A stretch of DNA of 64,000 nt from Notolepis coatsorum (lineage: Eukaryota > Chordata > Actinopteri > Aulopiformes > Paralepididae): contig OZ020590.1 in NCBI GenBank assembly GCA_963971535.1, positions 150,620,918 to 150,684,917 on the forward strand, given 5' to 3'. Shown here in pieces: positions 24,066 through 35,634 of this stretch. Under the pieces are notes generated by a model, which saw only the letters and a program-made list of their open reading frames with translations, did not search any database and was not told the origin of the DNA. The number at the start of each line of letters is the position of its first letter. The first letter of the stretch is position 1. The position numbers were made by a program, and so were the translations under genes.

Positions 24066-24978
24066 TTTTTTTTTATCCACTTTTTCTCCCCAGTTTCTAT
24101 TTTTCTCCCGTCCCAGTTTCGTATTATCCAATTCTTTCCTCCCCTGTCTTGAACGTTGCTAGACTATGCCTCCCACAGGTCGGTTGTAGTGAGGACAGAA
24201 GCCTTGCATCGCGTGTCCCCTCTGCGTCTATTCTTTCCCCAATACATTTACAGTTCCGCGTTCTGCGATCTGATTGGCCACGGACATTTCTGGTGCAATC
24301 TTGATTGGCCACTGACGTTTCTGGTCATGTGACATGTGCGCCCAATCGCGTGACGAGCTGTGTCTTTGCCCATTTCCGGGTCGAACAGCCTGCAAACTAC
24401 CTAACGCCTAGTTTATCACCGGTTAAGCTTAGGCGACTCTTTCGAAGTTGGTTAAGGTTAGAGTTTGGAATCAGGGCTGGTGTTCTATCGCCCTGCTCTA
24501 AGACAAACTCTAACCTTAACCAACTTCGAAAGAGTGCCTAAGCTTAACCGTCGAAAGAACTTGCCGTCACACGATTGGGCGCACATGTCACATGACCAGA
24601 AACGTCAGTGGCCAATCAGAGCGCAGAAGGCGAACGCGGAACTGGAAATGTATTGGGGAAAGATTTCAGGCGTCCCCTCCGGTACACGAGGAGGCAGCCT
24701 GTCGCATCTTTTCACCGCAGCAGCTCGAACTCTCAGTGGCGAGGAGTAACGCTCACGCTGCCCCCGCTACTTCCTGCTTCCGTCGCACCGGCGTCACCAA
24801 ACCGACCTGTAGGAGTCGCTGTCCACAACGTCAAATCCCCACCCACCGGCTTTCCCACCCTCTAACACTTGCCAATTGTGTTAGTATGAACGGTAGCAAC
24901 GCCGAGAGCTGGGGTCGAACCCAGCGTCTCCTGCGTTAGAGGCGAGCGCCTTGCCCACTGCACCAATCAGCCGCCCCC
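24066..24978 (-). mobile_element. tRNA-headed SINE, minus strand, split by a foldback element
   Basis: On the minus strand the head starts at 24,978 (GGGGGCGGCTGATTGGTGCA, later GGGTTCGACCCC as B-box). The body runs to about 24,672, is interrupted at 24,223-24,671, and resumes to a T-rich end at 24,066. Flanks AAGTGTGTG and AAGTGTGTT suggest target duplications. Same family as 36,359, 55,243 and 62,267-62,751. Confidence 0.8.
24223..24671. mobile_element. Long foldback element inserted in the SINE
   Basis: Flanked by the 8-bp duplication GTCCCCTC (24,215-24,222 and 24,672-24,679). The SINE at 62,267 has the uninterrupted GTCCCCTCCGG, confirming an insertion. Nearly the whole 449 bp folds back on itself: TCTTTCCCCAATACATTT at the left pairs with AAATGTATTGGGGAAAGA at the right. 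The inner arms (GATTGGCCACTGACGTTTCT; CTAACCTTAACCAACTTCG) continue to a centre near 24,480. The 8-bp duplication suggests hAT mobilisation. Confidence 0.8.
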
Positions 24979-25064
24979 TAAGTGTGTTTTTTCTATAGGA
25001 GTCTCGGATATCCTTTCCTTGATTTGTCACTGTTTTTCCTCTTCCCAAAGAAGTCTGACATTTA

Positions 25065-25265
25065 CCAGTGGTGGAAAGTAACTAAGTATTTTTACTCAAG
25101 TACTGTACTGCTCTGGCTACTTGTACTTGAGTATGTGAGTATTTTCATTTTAGGGAACTTTATACTGTACTTACTCCACTACTTTTCAAAGGAAATATTG
25201 TACTTTTTACTCCACTACATTTATCTGAACCCATCGGTTACTAGTTACTTTGAAGAGAAATATTT
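25065..25265. repeat. Common teleost interspersed repeat (GTGGAAAGTAACTAAGT type)
   Basis: Recognisable by AGTGGTGGAAAGTAACTAAG, ACTCAAGTACTGTACT, TTGTACTTTTTACTCCACTA and GGTTACTAGTTACTTTG, a sequence I recall as widespread in fish genomes. Class not determined here. Confidence 0.6.
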
Positions 25266-25655
25266 TGCGTAGAAAACATGGCAAAGATGCATGAAGATTA
25301 TATACTTCCACATTTCACACAAGAGGACGTAATCAGAGCAGCATAACTGGACCACATACCACTTTAACAGAACCTTTTTACATCACTCTAGATTGACATT
25401 TGTGAAAAAGCAATTGTTAATTTGCCCATGCGGGTCAGTTCAGGAGCGTGACTGGTTCACAGTGGAATCTGATATTGGCCACATTTTAAAAAGAAATGCG
25501 AACAGCCGACCAGAAATAATCTGATCTGAGCAATACATCAGAATTGAGCACTAAGGCTTGCAGTGTGAACGTAGGCTTAGTCTTGTACTGTACTCGGCAG
25601 TGCCTGCTCTCTCATACACAACGGTTGCATTACCCCACACAGTGTGCTTTCTCAC
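25266..25655. other. No feature recognised
   Basis: No supported gene or repeat boundary. Confidence 0.5.
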
Positions 25656-25815
25656 AATGCTCCACTCCTCCCCTCATCCTCCTCCTCCTCCTCTCCCATC
25701 TCCCTCCCTCAGCTGGCCAGCTCTATCCTCCTCCTCCCCTCCTCCTCCCCCCTCCTCCTCATCCTCTCCTCCTCTCCTCCTCCTCCTCTCCCACCTTCCT
25801 CCCTCAGCTGGGAGC
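25656..25815. repeat. CT/TCC-rich low-complexity tract
   Basis: An imperfect TCC repeat containing a duplicated CTCCCAYCTYCCTCCCTCAGCTGG block at about 25,692 and 25,786. Serine/proline frames are compositional. Confidence 0.85.
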
Positions 25816-26005
25816 GCTCTCCTCTGTCTCATGTTACAGCTGGTTCACTGATGCAGCACATTCTGCGTCCTCTAGTTCTATTAAACATTCATCTGCCTGG
25901 GCCAAGGGTTCTGCATCTACAGGAGTGATAGTACCATAGATATACAGTGGTCTGAAACACTGGGAAAGTTGGTTGGAAAGTGAAGGTTGACTCTACCTTC
26001 CTCTA

Positions 26006-26310
26006 ATTAATAATAATAATAATAATAATTCATTTTATTTATATAGCGCTTCTCAAGGACCTGAAGTCACTGACAATAGGCAGAGAAACATAGTAAAACG
26101 AAGAAACAAAAAAGGCCATAAGACCACAGGGGAAACAGGGGAAAGCAGCATGAGATACACAGAAACATAGAGCCACAGTAACAAACATCAAACAGGTTGG
26201 AGGGGGTAGGGGGGTTGAAGGCTAGGGAGAACAGGTGGGTTTTGAGGCAGGATTTGAAGGTGGAGAGTATGGGGGAGTCTCTGATGGACTGAGGGACTCC
26301 TCTTCTTCCT
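26006..26310 (-). mobile_element. Rex1-like LINE 3' fragment, minus strand
   Basis: The minus-strand translation includes VPQSIRDSPILSTFKSCLKT, the same C-terminal RT motif as at 6150-6220. The 3' UTR (GAAGCGCTATATAAATAAAA) and (ATT)n tail end at 26,006. 5'-truncated. Confidence 0.75.
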
Positions 26311-26351
26311 CTAGTCTACAGTATGTAGCATCACTGCCTATCTATCTACAT

Positions 26352-26816
26352 CAGGGGTCTCAAACTCAATTTACCTGGGGGCCGCTGGAGGTAGAGTCTG
26401 GGTGAGGCTGGGCTGCATCAAATATTCCAAAAGGGTTTCAAGTATTCCAAAAAAAAGTACAACTGATCCAATCTTCTCAATCTTTAGCAACAACCTTTCA
26501 GAACATGAACAGTTCTTCAGAACATGAACGATTCTTCAGAACATAGGCTTCTCTTACCTACTCATTGCTGCCAGAGACTTGGCAGCGCGTCCTCTTATGT
26601 CTTCCCCCCTTGTGTGTCCTCTGAGGTTTGTCAGGCGCAATACATCTTCAACAAACTACCCCTTTGCCTCATCATAAAACCTCACAAACACCAGCAACTG
26701 AGCATTCTCAGTGGTGTCAGTGGACTCATCCACAGCTATGGAAATGCGCTGTGCATTTTTTTATTCTAACACAAAGCTGTTTAATCAAATCACCAGCCAG
26801 TATTTCAGTTATTCTG
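26352..26816. mobile_element. Left part of the second SRP54-associated hAT element
   Basis: Begins exactly at CAGGGGTCTCAAACTC and stays similar to 14,195-15,073, but its outside flank (ATCTACAT) is unrelated to that of the first element. It lacks the nested MITE. A minus-strand hAT transposase remnant (26,565-26,765) is present. The element is interrupted after TTATTCTG at 26,816 by a 7.85-kb block and resumes at 34,669. Its right inverted end was not found in the window. Confidence 0.8.
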
Positions 26817-27148
26817 TGTGACGGTGCGGCTCCGTCACTGACTGCGGGCAGTGCGCATACTGTACATACATACACACTCATTGTCTGTCTTTCCATATAC
26901 ATTATAACCTTATAATGTAATGTGGTGCGTTTCATGTGGACAGCGCACATGAACGCACACACACGCACACACCAAACATTCCCTCCTGTCAGTTTTCTTA
27001 GGATGTCAGAAATGTCCGAATGCGCACAATCATTTCATTCCGTTTTCGTGGTTATAGCAGAATGACGTTCATTCAGCAAGATGTTCATTCATAACATCAC
27101 ATACACTTTTATTACTCACATTTCACGATGCATTCGCTTCGCTCTGCA

Positions 27149-30100
27149 CTAAAAGAGATTTGATAATTGCTGGGTCACTTCTTTCCAGAATATCTTAACT
27201 GGTGGGCAGTCCCAGTACATGTGCATAAATGTCCCCTCGTCCCCATTTGTGCATGAGGAGCATTTGGAGTCTTGTTTAAGACCCATTCTGTTCAGTCTTA
27301 TAGGAGTCAAGTATGTCCTATGAATATAGTTAAGATTGGTTTGTTGATGGTCCGGGTTCCTTGATGCAAGTCGAACATTTGCCCAGGCTTCTTGCCAATC
27401 AAAATCTATTTCCAGGTCTGGTATATCCCTCCTCCAGATTGATTCTAAGTGGAGGGTTTCATACGAGGACGTTAGTAATTGATGATACAAATCTGATACA
27501 AAACCTCTCGATGTCTCTCTTTCATAAAAGAATTTGTGGTATCTGTGGTGTACAATTGGTATCCTTAATGGAACACCGTGAGCCTTCAAACATAACAATA
27601 ACTGTTGTGAAGGGCCAGATTAAACCGAATATATATATTTATTTATATATATATATTTAATTGTATTTGTATATTCTCTAATATTCCCTGATATCCCTTG
27701 TATATTCCTTGTACAATATGCATTGAATATCCATTCTAGCCTACTGAACATCCCATAATAGTCTCCATTCTACTATTGGTCGAGACCTTGGTGCCAGGCT
27801 GCCATACCCCTCAGACCCAGTTCAAACGTACCGCTCGACATGTACGAACAAGTCCTAGTTCCGCATAGGAATTTGGCTACCGCACCACTAATGGGACTAT
27901 TTGTTCATAGTGCGTATATATACTGCGCTACTAAAGTAGGACTTTTTTTTCAGTCCAGTTTCTTACCCTCCAATAGAGTCACAGACGTAAAGCCTCCCCG
28001 CGACGCCACGTGTGGGAGTAAGGCCAAGTTCGGCCTACCATCGGTATTGAGACATCGTGTATATTAATATTTGAATAGTCATATTTGGCACTATATCGTC
28101 GAGTTGGACGTAGTCTATTAAGCTAATAATAGTCTGTTAATATATAGTGCTTCGTGCGGTGAGAATACTACCGTAGTCAGTACCCCATCGTTTCGGGCAG
28201 AGAACTGGCTGCTTACCCAGGGTGGTTGACCCTATGTGAAGCTGCACCCGAGGAGCCCCAGAGCCGACGAGCGAGTGGACCTGTATACCGGATTATTCTA
28301 CCGACGACAGCCCGCCTTCCCAGGCACGGATTATGCTTTGGATACTTTGATTATTCCATGGATAAAGACCCCCGACACTGCCGTGTGTTGGAACCCCCCC
28401 CCCCGGAGAGGACGCAAGGTGAGGAGACGCTCTGCAAGACGAGGTCGCTTCACGTCTCTCCCCCGTGGACCGGAGAGAGCCGGCCCACAAAGAGTCCAAC
28501 TGCTTTCATCTGTGGTCCAAGGATCGCCGGCGCATTGAACGGCACTACAGTGGGTTCACCTGGGATACCCTTGGCCGGACGAGGCAGCCGGATTCTACCC
28601 CCCCCCCCTCCTACTCCTGTCGGCTTACAAGCGACCGGATTAACCCCCTCTAGTGTATCCAGCCTATAATCATTAAAGTATCATTGCTGTTATTCCTTAA
28701 CTATTCCAGGTCGTATATTTACCACCTGCGCATTCAGAGATTGGACATTCTCTATTGATATACCGACGAATACTCCTTGCCATAAAAGTGCATACTATTT
28801 CAATTCATAAATGTAATTAAGTGATTAAGTGCTTATTCTACACACCATCGCTGTGTAGGAAATAAAGACCTGTTTCTAATTCGTACATTTGTGTTGGATC
28901 CGTTTCATCTACGTGAGAGTGTTCATGATAATATATTTATGCCGTGTACTGGGTGGCCGAATATTAAGTACAAAGGTAGTGGTAGTAAGTATCATATCTA
29001 GTAATACAGTCAGGGAATTGTACCCCTCAGTTACAATAACTGTGCGTAAAAATAATATGTGGAACCGGTGAGATTACATTTTTTTTTTATTTCCTCTACT
29101 ACAAAAGCCCTGTTTGTTGAAAACATCTCCTAATGTGTGTATGCCCTGCTTTTCCCATCTAGGGAATCTTATAGGTCGTTTTCCAATCAGGAGTGCATTG
29201 TTATTGAATAAGGGAGTATGATTATGCCATTTATGTGAGTCAGAAATTTTTTTTGTGTGTTTCACGCCATATCCGGATCGCATGAGTAATAATGGGGCCA
29301 AATTTTAGTTCGCATTGCTTAATTGATAATTTGGTGTATACTATGTCCTGCAGTCTATGTGGTGCTACTATATTTACTTCTAAATTCCTCCAGGATACTG
29401 ATGCTTGGGGATCAAACCAGGTTGTCAGTGGTCTTAAAGTGTACACCTTAAAATAGTGGAAAAAATCTGGAAATGACATACCTCCGTCGGCTTTGTTTCT
29501 CTGTGCGGTGGATCTTTTTATACGTGGTGGTTTGTTATTCCAAATAAATTTGTATGCGGAAGAGTGTAATTTTTTCCAGTAACCATCTGGAGGGGGTAAC
29601 GGTAGCATTGAGCTGATGAAGTTGATTCTAGGTAGGACGTCCATCTTAACTATTGATACCCGTGCCTGTACTGAGTTTTTAAGTTTCGACCACCTGTCAA
29701 AGTCGTATTTTATTTTATTTTGGATTTTTATGTAATTGTGCTTCACCGTTTGGCTTATGGTAGGGAATACTTCCACTCCTAAACATCTAAAGTGTTTAAC
29801 CATCGGTATCTCTTCTGGGAGGGATATATGCTTTTTTGCAGCGGCGTTAAGTGGAAGGAAAGCCGACTTCGGCCAGTTTATCTTAAATCCCGATAAATCG
29901 CCAAAGTCCTCTATCAACTTGAGAAGATGAGGCATTGCGGTGTTGTTTTTTTTTGCATAAACAGTATTACGTTGTCCGCATATAAACTAATTTTATGTTG
30001 TGTGCCCTTGATTACGATTGGTTCTATGGATTGGGATTGTCTTATATATTGTGCTAAAGGTTCTAATGATAAATCGAAAAGTCCGGGACCCTGTCTAGAA

Positions 30101-32008
30101 GAGCGTGATACCGGAAAGATTTCGGAGGTGATTATACCTCTTGTAATCATGGCCGATGGGTCTTTGTATAATACTTTAATCATATCAATGAATCCTTTTC
30201 CTAACCCCATCCTTTCTAATACTGCCCATAGATACGACCATTCCAACCTGTCAAAAGCTTTCATTGCATCCAGGGACAGCATCGCCTTAGGTGTGGTGTC
30301 GTCCTTGTTAGCATCTAGTACGTGTAGTAATCGTCTTATGTTATCAGTGATCAAGCGGCCTCTTATGAAGCCAGTTTGGTCCGGATGAACTAAAGACGTC
30401 ATATGCTTTTGTAGTCTGATGGCTAATACCTTAGAGTACAGTTTGATATCGGTTCCGAGGAGGCTTAAGGGTCTATAACTACCGCACTCGGTGGGGTCTT
30501 TGTCTTTTTTAAGGAGGACTGTTATGAGTGCAATATTGTCGTTCTTATGGAAGTTCCCCTCATTGACTGAGTATAAAATCATATTTAGTAATAAGGGTCC
30601 AATTATGTCCCAACAAGAGAGGTACATTTCTGGTGGGATACCGTCTCTTCCAGGAGCCTTACCACTTTGCATTTCGGATATGGCCTTCTTGAGTTCCTCT
30701 AGTGTGATCGGTGTTTCTAACTGTTTAGCGTCATCCTCTGAAAGTGTAGGGAGGTTAATTTGATTAAGATATGTGTCCATTTTGTTTTGATCGAAGGTCG
30801 TTTCTGATTTATACAAGTTGGAGTAGAATGTCGCGTTTATTTTTTTAGGGTCTGTAACAAGTCCTTGTTGTGCCTTAAATGGTAGTTATTTATCTGCAAA
30901 TTTTGCGTTAACTCTTAATCGCATAGCCAATAGGTGACTTGGTTTAGAACCTTGAGAGTACTGCTGTTGTCTTGTGCTACGTATTTGTATTTCAGATTGT
31001 TGTTTATATATGGCGTTAATCTCTCTTTTTAGTACATTAACTTGATTTTCCAGTCAAACCGAGTCGTTGTATTGTAAAGAAGTAAATAACGTAGAGTAAA
31101 GCGTTTCCAGTTCAGCCAGTTTTGAGCATCGATTCTTGCGTATTTTGGATGAAAAGCTATCGGTGAAATCCTTGATCATACCCTTTACCGACATCCATAA
31201 CATTCTGGGGTCCTGCACCGAGTTCGCATTCTCCAGTAGGAATACTGAAAGAGCTTCTTTGAATTGTGTAATGAATTCCTTGTTATTAAGCAGCATCGAG
31301 TTAAATCGCCATCTTGGGGCTCGGGATGATAGTATACCAAATGATCCTTTTAGGAGTAAATAACAGTGATCTGATAATGCATTGGGTATCATTTCCACAT
31401 CATAGTTATCAAATAGTCTCGGGGATGCAAAAACGTAATCTATTCTGGATAATGTGTTATGTCTCGCAGATCGACAAGAGTACTTCCGGGTCGTGGGGTT
31501 GAGTGATCGCCATAGGTCATTTACACCTGTATTCTTCGACCAATCCTTTAATGCTTTATCAAGATTTATCTTAGATTTATCCATCCCTGGATCCCAAATG
31601 GTATTAAAATCTGCACCAATTATAAATTAGTATTCGGGAAAGTCTAACATTGATCTGGTAAGTGTAGTGAAGAAATTCGATTCGAACAAATTTGGGGTGT
31701 ATACCGCAACCAACGCTATTTTCCTGTTCTTGTGTACAATTTTAGCTATAGTTATCCGACCATCTGCATCAGACCATACTCCCTTCAATTCAATATTCAA
31801 CTTCCGTTTAACGACTATGGCAACTCCACGAGTTCTCGTTCCATAGGAAGAGTGACTAATGTTATGGTATGTGTTGTCCTAAAATGTGCGTTTCGCTTAG
31901 CAGAGCCACGTCAACCTGTTCGTTTTTCATCAGTGTGAGTACGCTTTTGCGTTTGTGTTGATTATTTATTCCCCCAGTGTTCCAGATCATTATATTCAAA
32001 CTAGCCAT
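27149..32008 (-). pseudogene. L1/Tx1-like LINE ORF2 (broken)
   Basis: The minus-strand start at 32,008 reads MASLNIMIWNTGGI, an apurinic-type endonuclease start. The endonuclease ends near 31,340 with SDHCYLL. The RT follows (30,816-29,914: SGKAPGRDGIPPEMY, SYRPLSLLGTDIKLYSKVLA, HPDQTGFIRGR, LSLDAMKAFDRLEW). The catalytic box reads YADN where YADD is expected. A C-terminal segment lies at 27,598-27,149 (LNYIHRTYLTPIRL, CTNGDEGTFMHMYWDCP). There are several frameshifts and stops, a small deletion before LEPLAQ, and a 1.48-kb insertion at 27,603-29,078. It cannot make a working polymerase. Confidence 0.85.
27603..29078 (+). mobile_element. Candidate solo LTR inside the L1-like ORF2
   Basis: This 1.48-kb block interrupts the ORF2 reading. 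It begins TGTTGTGAAGGGCC and ends GAGATTACA. It contains a TATATATA-type box near 27,914, a C-rich region with a spurious frame (28,226-28,669) and an AATAAA signal near 28,860, all in an LTR-like order on the + strand. No target duplication is obvious, so the boundaries are tentative. Confidence 0.45.
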
Positions 32009-32542
32009 AATCTATACATGTTGTTGGTAATGCTTCTGGAGTGCGAATCTACAATAGATATATATCCAACTATTGAGGTCCCGTTGAGAGCCGAGCTTAA
32101 ACACATACATATATACAAATAATAAACCCCTAATACCCCCTCCCTCCGAGAGTCGTACAGGACTGTGTTCCATAGACACATCCTACGCATATGACTCCCT
32201 CCCTTAAACCACGGGTTGCCCAAAATGAGCTTTCTAACCCTAATCTACCTATGCTAATTGCCATAGGATCTAAAACTTTCATTCTAATTTAATAGAATGT
32301 CACTTTTGGTCTTGCGCCTTCCCATTAATGTAATAAAATAATGTGTAAAATGAAAAATATACCTCAATTGATATATTTATTTGAACCTTCTACTAACTTA
32401 TGTTGGAACCATCAGAAAAAGGAAAAGAGAGAAGAAAAATACTAACCAAAAAAAATTATAATAAGTAATAAAATAAATGTTTAGAACTAAATTATGTAAA
32501 TCCCTGAAGCATTGGAGTAATTGCTTAAAATATTAGAATTAC

Positions 32543-33065
32543 ATTTACATTTAGTCATTTAGCTGACGCTTTTATCCAAAGCGACTTACAAGTTCTGTAC
32601 GATAAGACAGAATAACCTTGCCATGTTTATACCTTTAGATGAGGATGATGTTTTTAAAACCTTATTGAACTTCCATCTCTGGTTCATATGCATACATACC
32701 GGCTGTTAATGTTACAGGCCTTCCTTGTATGAGTGCAGTGTATTCTAGAAAGTTGTAGAATACCCTTGTAAATTTGTAAACACTGATGTATGTTCCAGAA
32801 TGTTCTTCCTGTCCAGGAGTTATGACCTTCTAGGGTTTTCCAGTATTTTCCCTTGTGTCCCTGAGTAGTCGAGAGAAGAGTCCAGAATATTCCAGAATGT
32901 TCCCAATGTTATTGTTGGATTTGCCTCCTCAGAAACCAGAAGTCTATAAATATAGTGCCTATCGTTCCGTATTAAACACTTTGTGCCTCAGTGTTGCCTA
33001 CAGGCATATCTGCGGTTGCTTTTGTAGTTGAGCCATGGCAAATTTATTCTAATAAAAGTAATAAA
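32543..33065. mobile_element. Retroposon-like insertion between L1-like ORF1 and ORF2
   Basis: Read on the minus strand, this segment ends at 32,543 with the L2/Rex1-type tail TTGTAAGTCGCTTTGGATAA followed by AAATGTAAATGTAAT, so it looks like a retroposed copy. Its body contains the heat-shock-element cluster and TATA box listed separately. The right boundary near the GTAATAAAAAG run is uncertain. Confidence 0.5.
32792..32955 (+). promoter_or_regulatory. Heat-shock-element cluster with TATA box
   Basis: gTTCcaGAAtgTTCt at 32,792-32,806 has three perfect alternating pentamers. GAAtaTTCcaGAAtgTTC at 32,885-32,902 has four in exact 5-base phase. CTATAAATATAG follows at 32,944-32,955, about 42 bp downstream. 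This is the layout of a heat-shock promoter firing to the right. Unit 2 has the same at 46,003-46,168. HSEs are palindromic, so direction rests on the TATA box. No coding frame lies directly downstream on the + strand. Confidence 0.5.
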
Positions 33066-33112
33066 AAGTGATAAAAAGAGAGAGATGAGTAGGCTTGTCT
33101 TCTGATACGGGC

Positions 33113-34229
33113 CTATGGTGCGACCGGCCCCCGGGGGCCGATATCAAGTTGCCTCATGTATTCCTCTGCGACTTTAGGCGAGCGTAACCCGAATCTTTTA
33201 CCATCTTCACCCAAGATGGAGAGAAAGGCAGGGTAACGAAGGCTGGGCTTAAGATTTTTCTTGTATAGCCTCTGCAGCACCTCTTTGTAGGGGACACGTA
33301 GGGCAATGGCTTCCCTGCATAGATCCTCGTAGAAAGACACTGGTTTGTCATTATATTTCAGTTTCCCCCATTGCTTGCGTGCCCCTCTGATGATCGCATC
33401 TCTTATTTCTGTCTTGCGCAGAGTAGCAATGATAACCCTCGTCCCGTTGCCTTTGAGGTCCCGTGTACCGATCCTATAACACTGGTCCACTAACGGCGCT
33501 GTGGAGAGGATCTGTTTACCTAGAATTCCAGCTAACACTGTTGGAAATGTGTCTTCTGTGCAATTGACTGATTCATCCAATCCCACAATACGGATATTAT
33601 ATCTACGGTAGTAACGTTCGGTCTCGAGCCGCCTCTCCATTGCTTCCTCTTCGATGTCTTGTATTTTCTTCCGAAGCGCTTTTTCCACCTGTTTTATCTC
33701 CGCCGCTATCTCTGTGAATCCATCGTGAACAGTCTTCTTGTTCTCCTCGACTTTCAATTTGATATCGAGCACCGTGTTCTCCACTGCAGTAATACGCCCG
33801 GCCTGTTCTGCGGCCGCTATTTTAACCTCTTCGAATTTAGCATTGATGTGTAATTTGAAGTCGTCGATGTGTAATTTGAAAGCGTCCATCTGATCCTTTA
33901 TCAGGTTAGTCAGAGACTTGAAATCGGGTGTTGTATCTTCCCTGCTTGTATCAGTTGAGGTTGTAGGAGCATTGGTAGTCACGGTAGAACTCTCTCACGG
34001 AGTTCGTCCCCGCCGTTACCGTTATATCATCGTCTGCTGTCACCCTCTCGGGGCAAGTCGTCGGCGGGTCCGGTATATTATCAGCTACTGTCTCCCCAAC
34101 GGGGCAAGTCAACAACGGTGCTGATGCATTGGCGGCTGCTGTATCCCTCGATGAGCGTGTCACAACTTGCGCCATTGTACTGTCTCCTCCGAGTTTCTTT
34201 CCAGTCTCTTTCTTTTCCTTAGGTCCCAT
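33113..34229 (-). pseudogene. L1/Tx1-like LINE ORF1
   Basis: The minus-strand frame of 289 codons (33,982-33,113) has a coiled-coil-rich middle (LIKDQMDAFKLHIDDFKLHI and KKIQDIEEEAMERRLETERY). It is followed by YYRRYNIRIVGLDES and DLCREAIALR, the RNA-binding RRM and C-terminal domain layout of L1 ORF1 proteins. Upstream sequence in another frame (from the ATG at 34,229, MGPKEKKETGKKL) is probably the true N-terminus, separated by a frameshift near 33,980. ORF1 proteins coat LINE RNA. The partner ORF2 is dead. Confidence 0.75.
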
Positions 34230-34668
34230 GTTGAGTCTTTATTTCTTTTGATATAGTTAGTAGAAGGTCTTATTTAATATATACGATGAGGTTTAAACTC
34301 ATTAGTGTTGTACAAATAAGGTTTTTAAGCGAAATTAACGTTGACGGGAGCGGAGCTTTGACCAAACGTGTCCGCTACATGTTGTTGTCAAACCGGAAGT
34401 CCTGTATATTGTGTATTTATACTTTGTGTAGTGTTAAGTATTAAGTATATTGTGTTTTGTTTATTTGTTTTCTCTTTTTCCACTTTTGTTAGATATAGTA
34501 AGTATAGGGTATTTTGTTTTACGTTACTTTCACTTTTCACATTTATTTGTAAAACTATATCACCTCTGCACTTTTGGGAGGCGGGAAATAAACACCCACC
34601 AACGAGATCTTTCCGACTACGCCTGTTTATGAGAGAATCAAAGGAGTTCGAGAGAGGACCCCGTCACA

Positions 34669-34847
34669 TTCTGGTTGCTGTGCTGAGGGGTGTAGAGCAG
34701 CCAAAGCTATATATTTAGGTTATTGTATTATATGAATGTTTATATGTTTATTTTTATAACCTTACATTGAAACGACATTAGGAATATTGATTGGATTTAG
34801 ATAAAGTCATTGAATTGTCTTATTTGTCATAATAGAACATTCTAGAA
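34669..34847. mobile_element. Continuation of the second hAT element
   Basis: The sequence from CTGGTTGCTGTGCTGAGGGG through TTAGATAAAGTCATTGAA matches 15,070-15,240 of the first hAT and leads into the TTCTAGAA minisatellite, where another hAT is inserted. Confidence 0.75.
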
Positions 34848-34875
34848 CAGGGGTGGCCAACCAGTCAGAGACTAA

Positions 34876-35533
34876 GGCTACGTTTAGACGAGCGTTTTGT
34901 GATGGAAGTCTGAACAGAAACCGCAAAAGTCGTCTTGCGGTTTCACTTTTAATTTTGCGTTTAGACGAGCGTTTTGGGGTGGAATTCTCCGTGCAGACGA
35001 GGCTGTAACAACTCGAGACAACGGAGCCCCGCTGTCACACGATTGGCGCATATGTCACATGACGTGCTGTGAAGACCCGCCCTACTCTGCCTCTGATTCG
35101 CAGAGTGTGGGTGGGGAATGTGATTGGACCAAAGCAGAGTCACTCACAGACAGTGGGTCCAGTCATAATAGTTGTGATAGCCGTGGGACAGATTCTTGTG
35201 TATTTAAAAGTACTGCCAATGTAGCCTTCAGGTGATCGCCATGGATAGAATCAGACATGCTTTGTTTACGCTTCTAGGCTACTGGCGCATGCCTGTGATG
35301 TAAGCAGTAGGCGCGACGAGAGCCTTGACGACCCTTTCGTCATCGTTTTATGCGGTTTGACAGTTTAGACGAGAGCGCAAAGGTTTACCGTTTCTAGGAA
35401 TTCCACCCTGGAAGGTGGTCTCACTTTTTTACGGTTTCACCCCATAAAAACGCTGTTTCCGTATAAACGAAAGGCACATCTGAAAAAATATTTTTGCGGA
35501 TTCACCTGCTAGCGTTTCCGTCTAAACGGGGCC
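34876..35533. mobile_element. MITE with GGCTACGTTTAGACG ends and TAA duplication
   Basis: The inverted ends are GGCTACGTTTAGACGAGCG and the complement of CGTTTCCGTCTAAACGGGGCC. Flanking TAA at 34,873-34,875 and 35,534-35,536 suggests a PIF/Harbinger-type three-base target. The subterminal CGTTTAGACGAGCGTTTTG occurs twice at the left. Confidence 0.65.
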
Positions 35534-35634
35534 TAAGAGCCACAAAAATTACTGTGGTACCACAAAGAGCCACACCATATACCAGCGTTTCTCAACCTTT
35601 TTTTTCAGTCACGGCACCCTTCATGTGTTTATAG

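Larger units (their letters stand above)
26817..34668. mobile_element. 7.85-kb inserted block with L1-like ORFs and LTR-like termini
   Basis: Comparison with the uninterrupted TTATTCTGGTTGCTG in the first hAT element defines the insert exactly. TTCTG is duplicated at 26,812-26,816 and 34,669-34,673, and the insert begins TGTGACGG and ends CCGTCACA. Five-base duplications with TG...CA ends suggest LTR-type integration. The coding content is instead a minus-strand L1/Tx1-like element with nested insertions. I could not find a matching pair of LTRs. Confidence 0.65.

Noticed and set aside
28226-28669. 147-codon proline/arginine-rich frame
   Set aside because: Lies in a C-rich part of the putative solo LTR, has no recognisable domain and overlaps two equally open frames.
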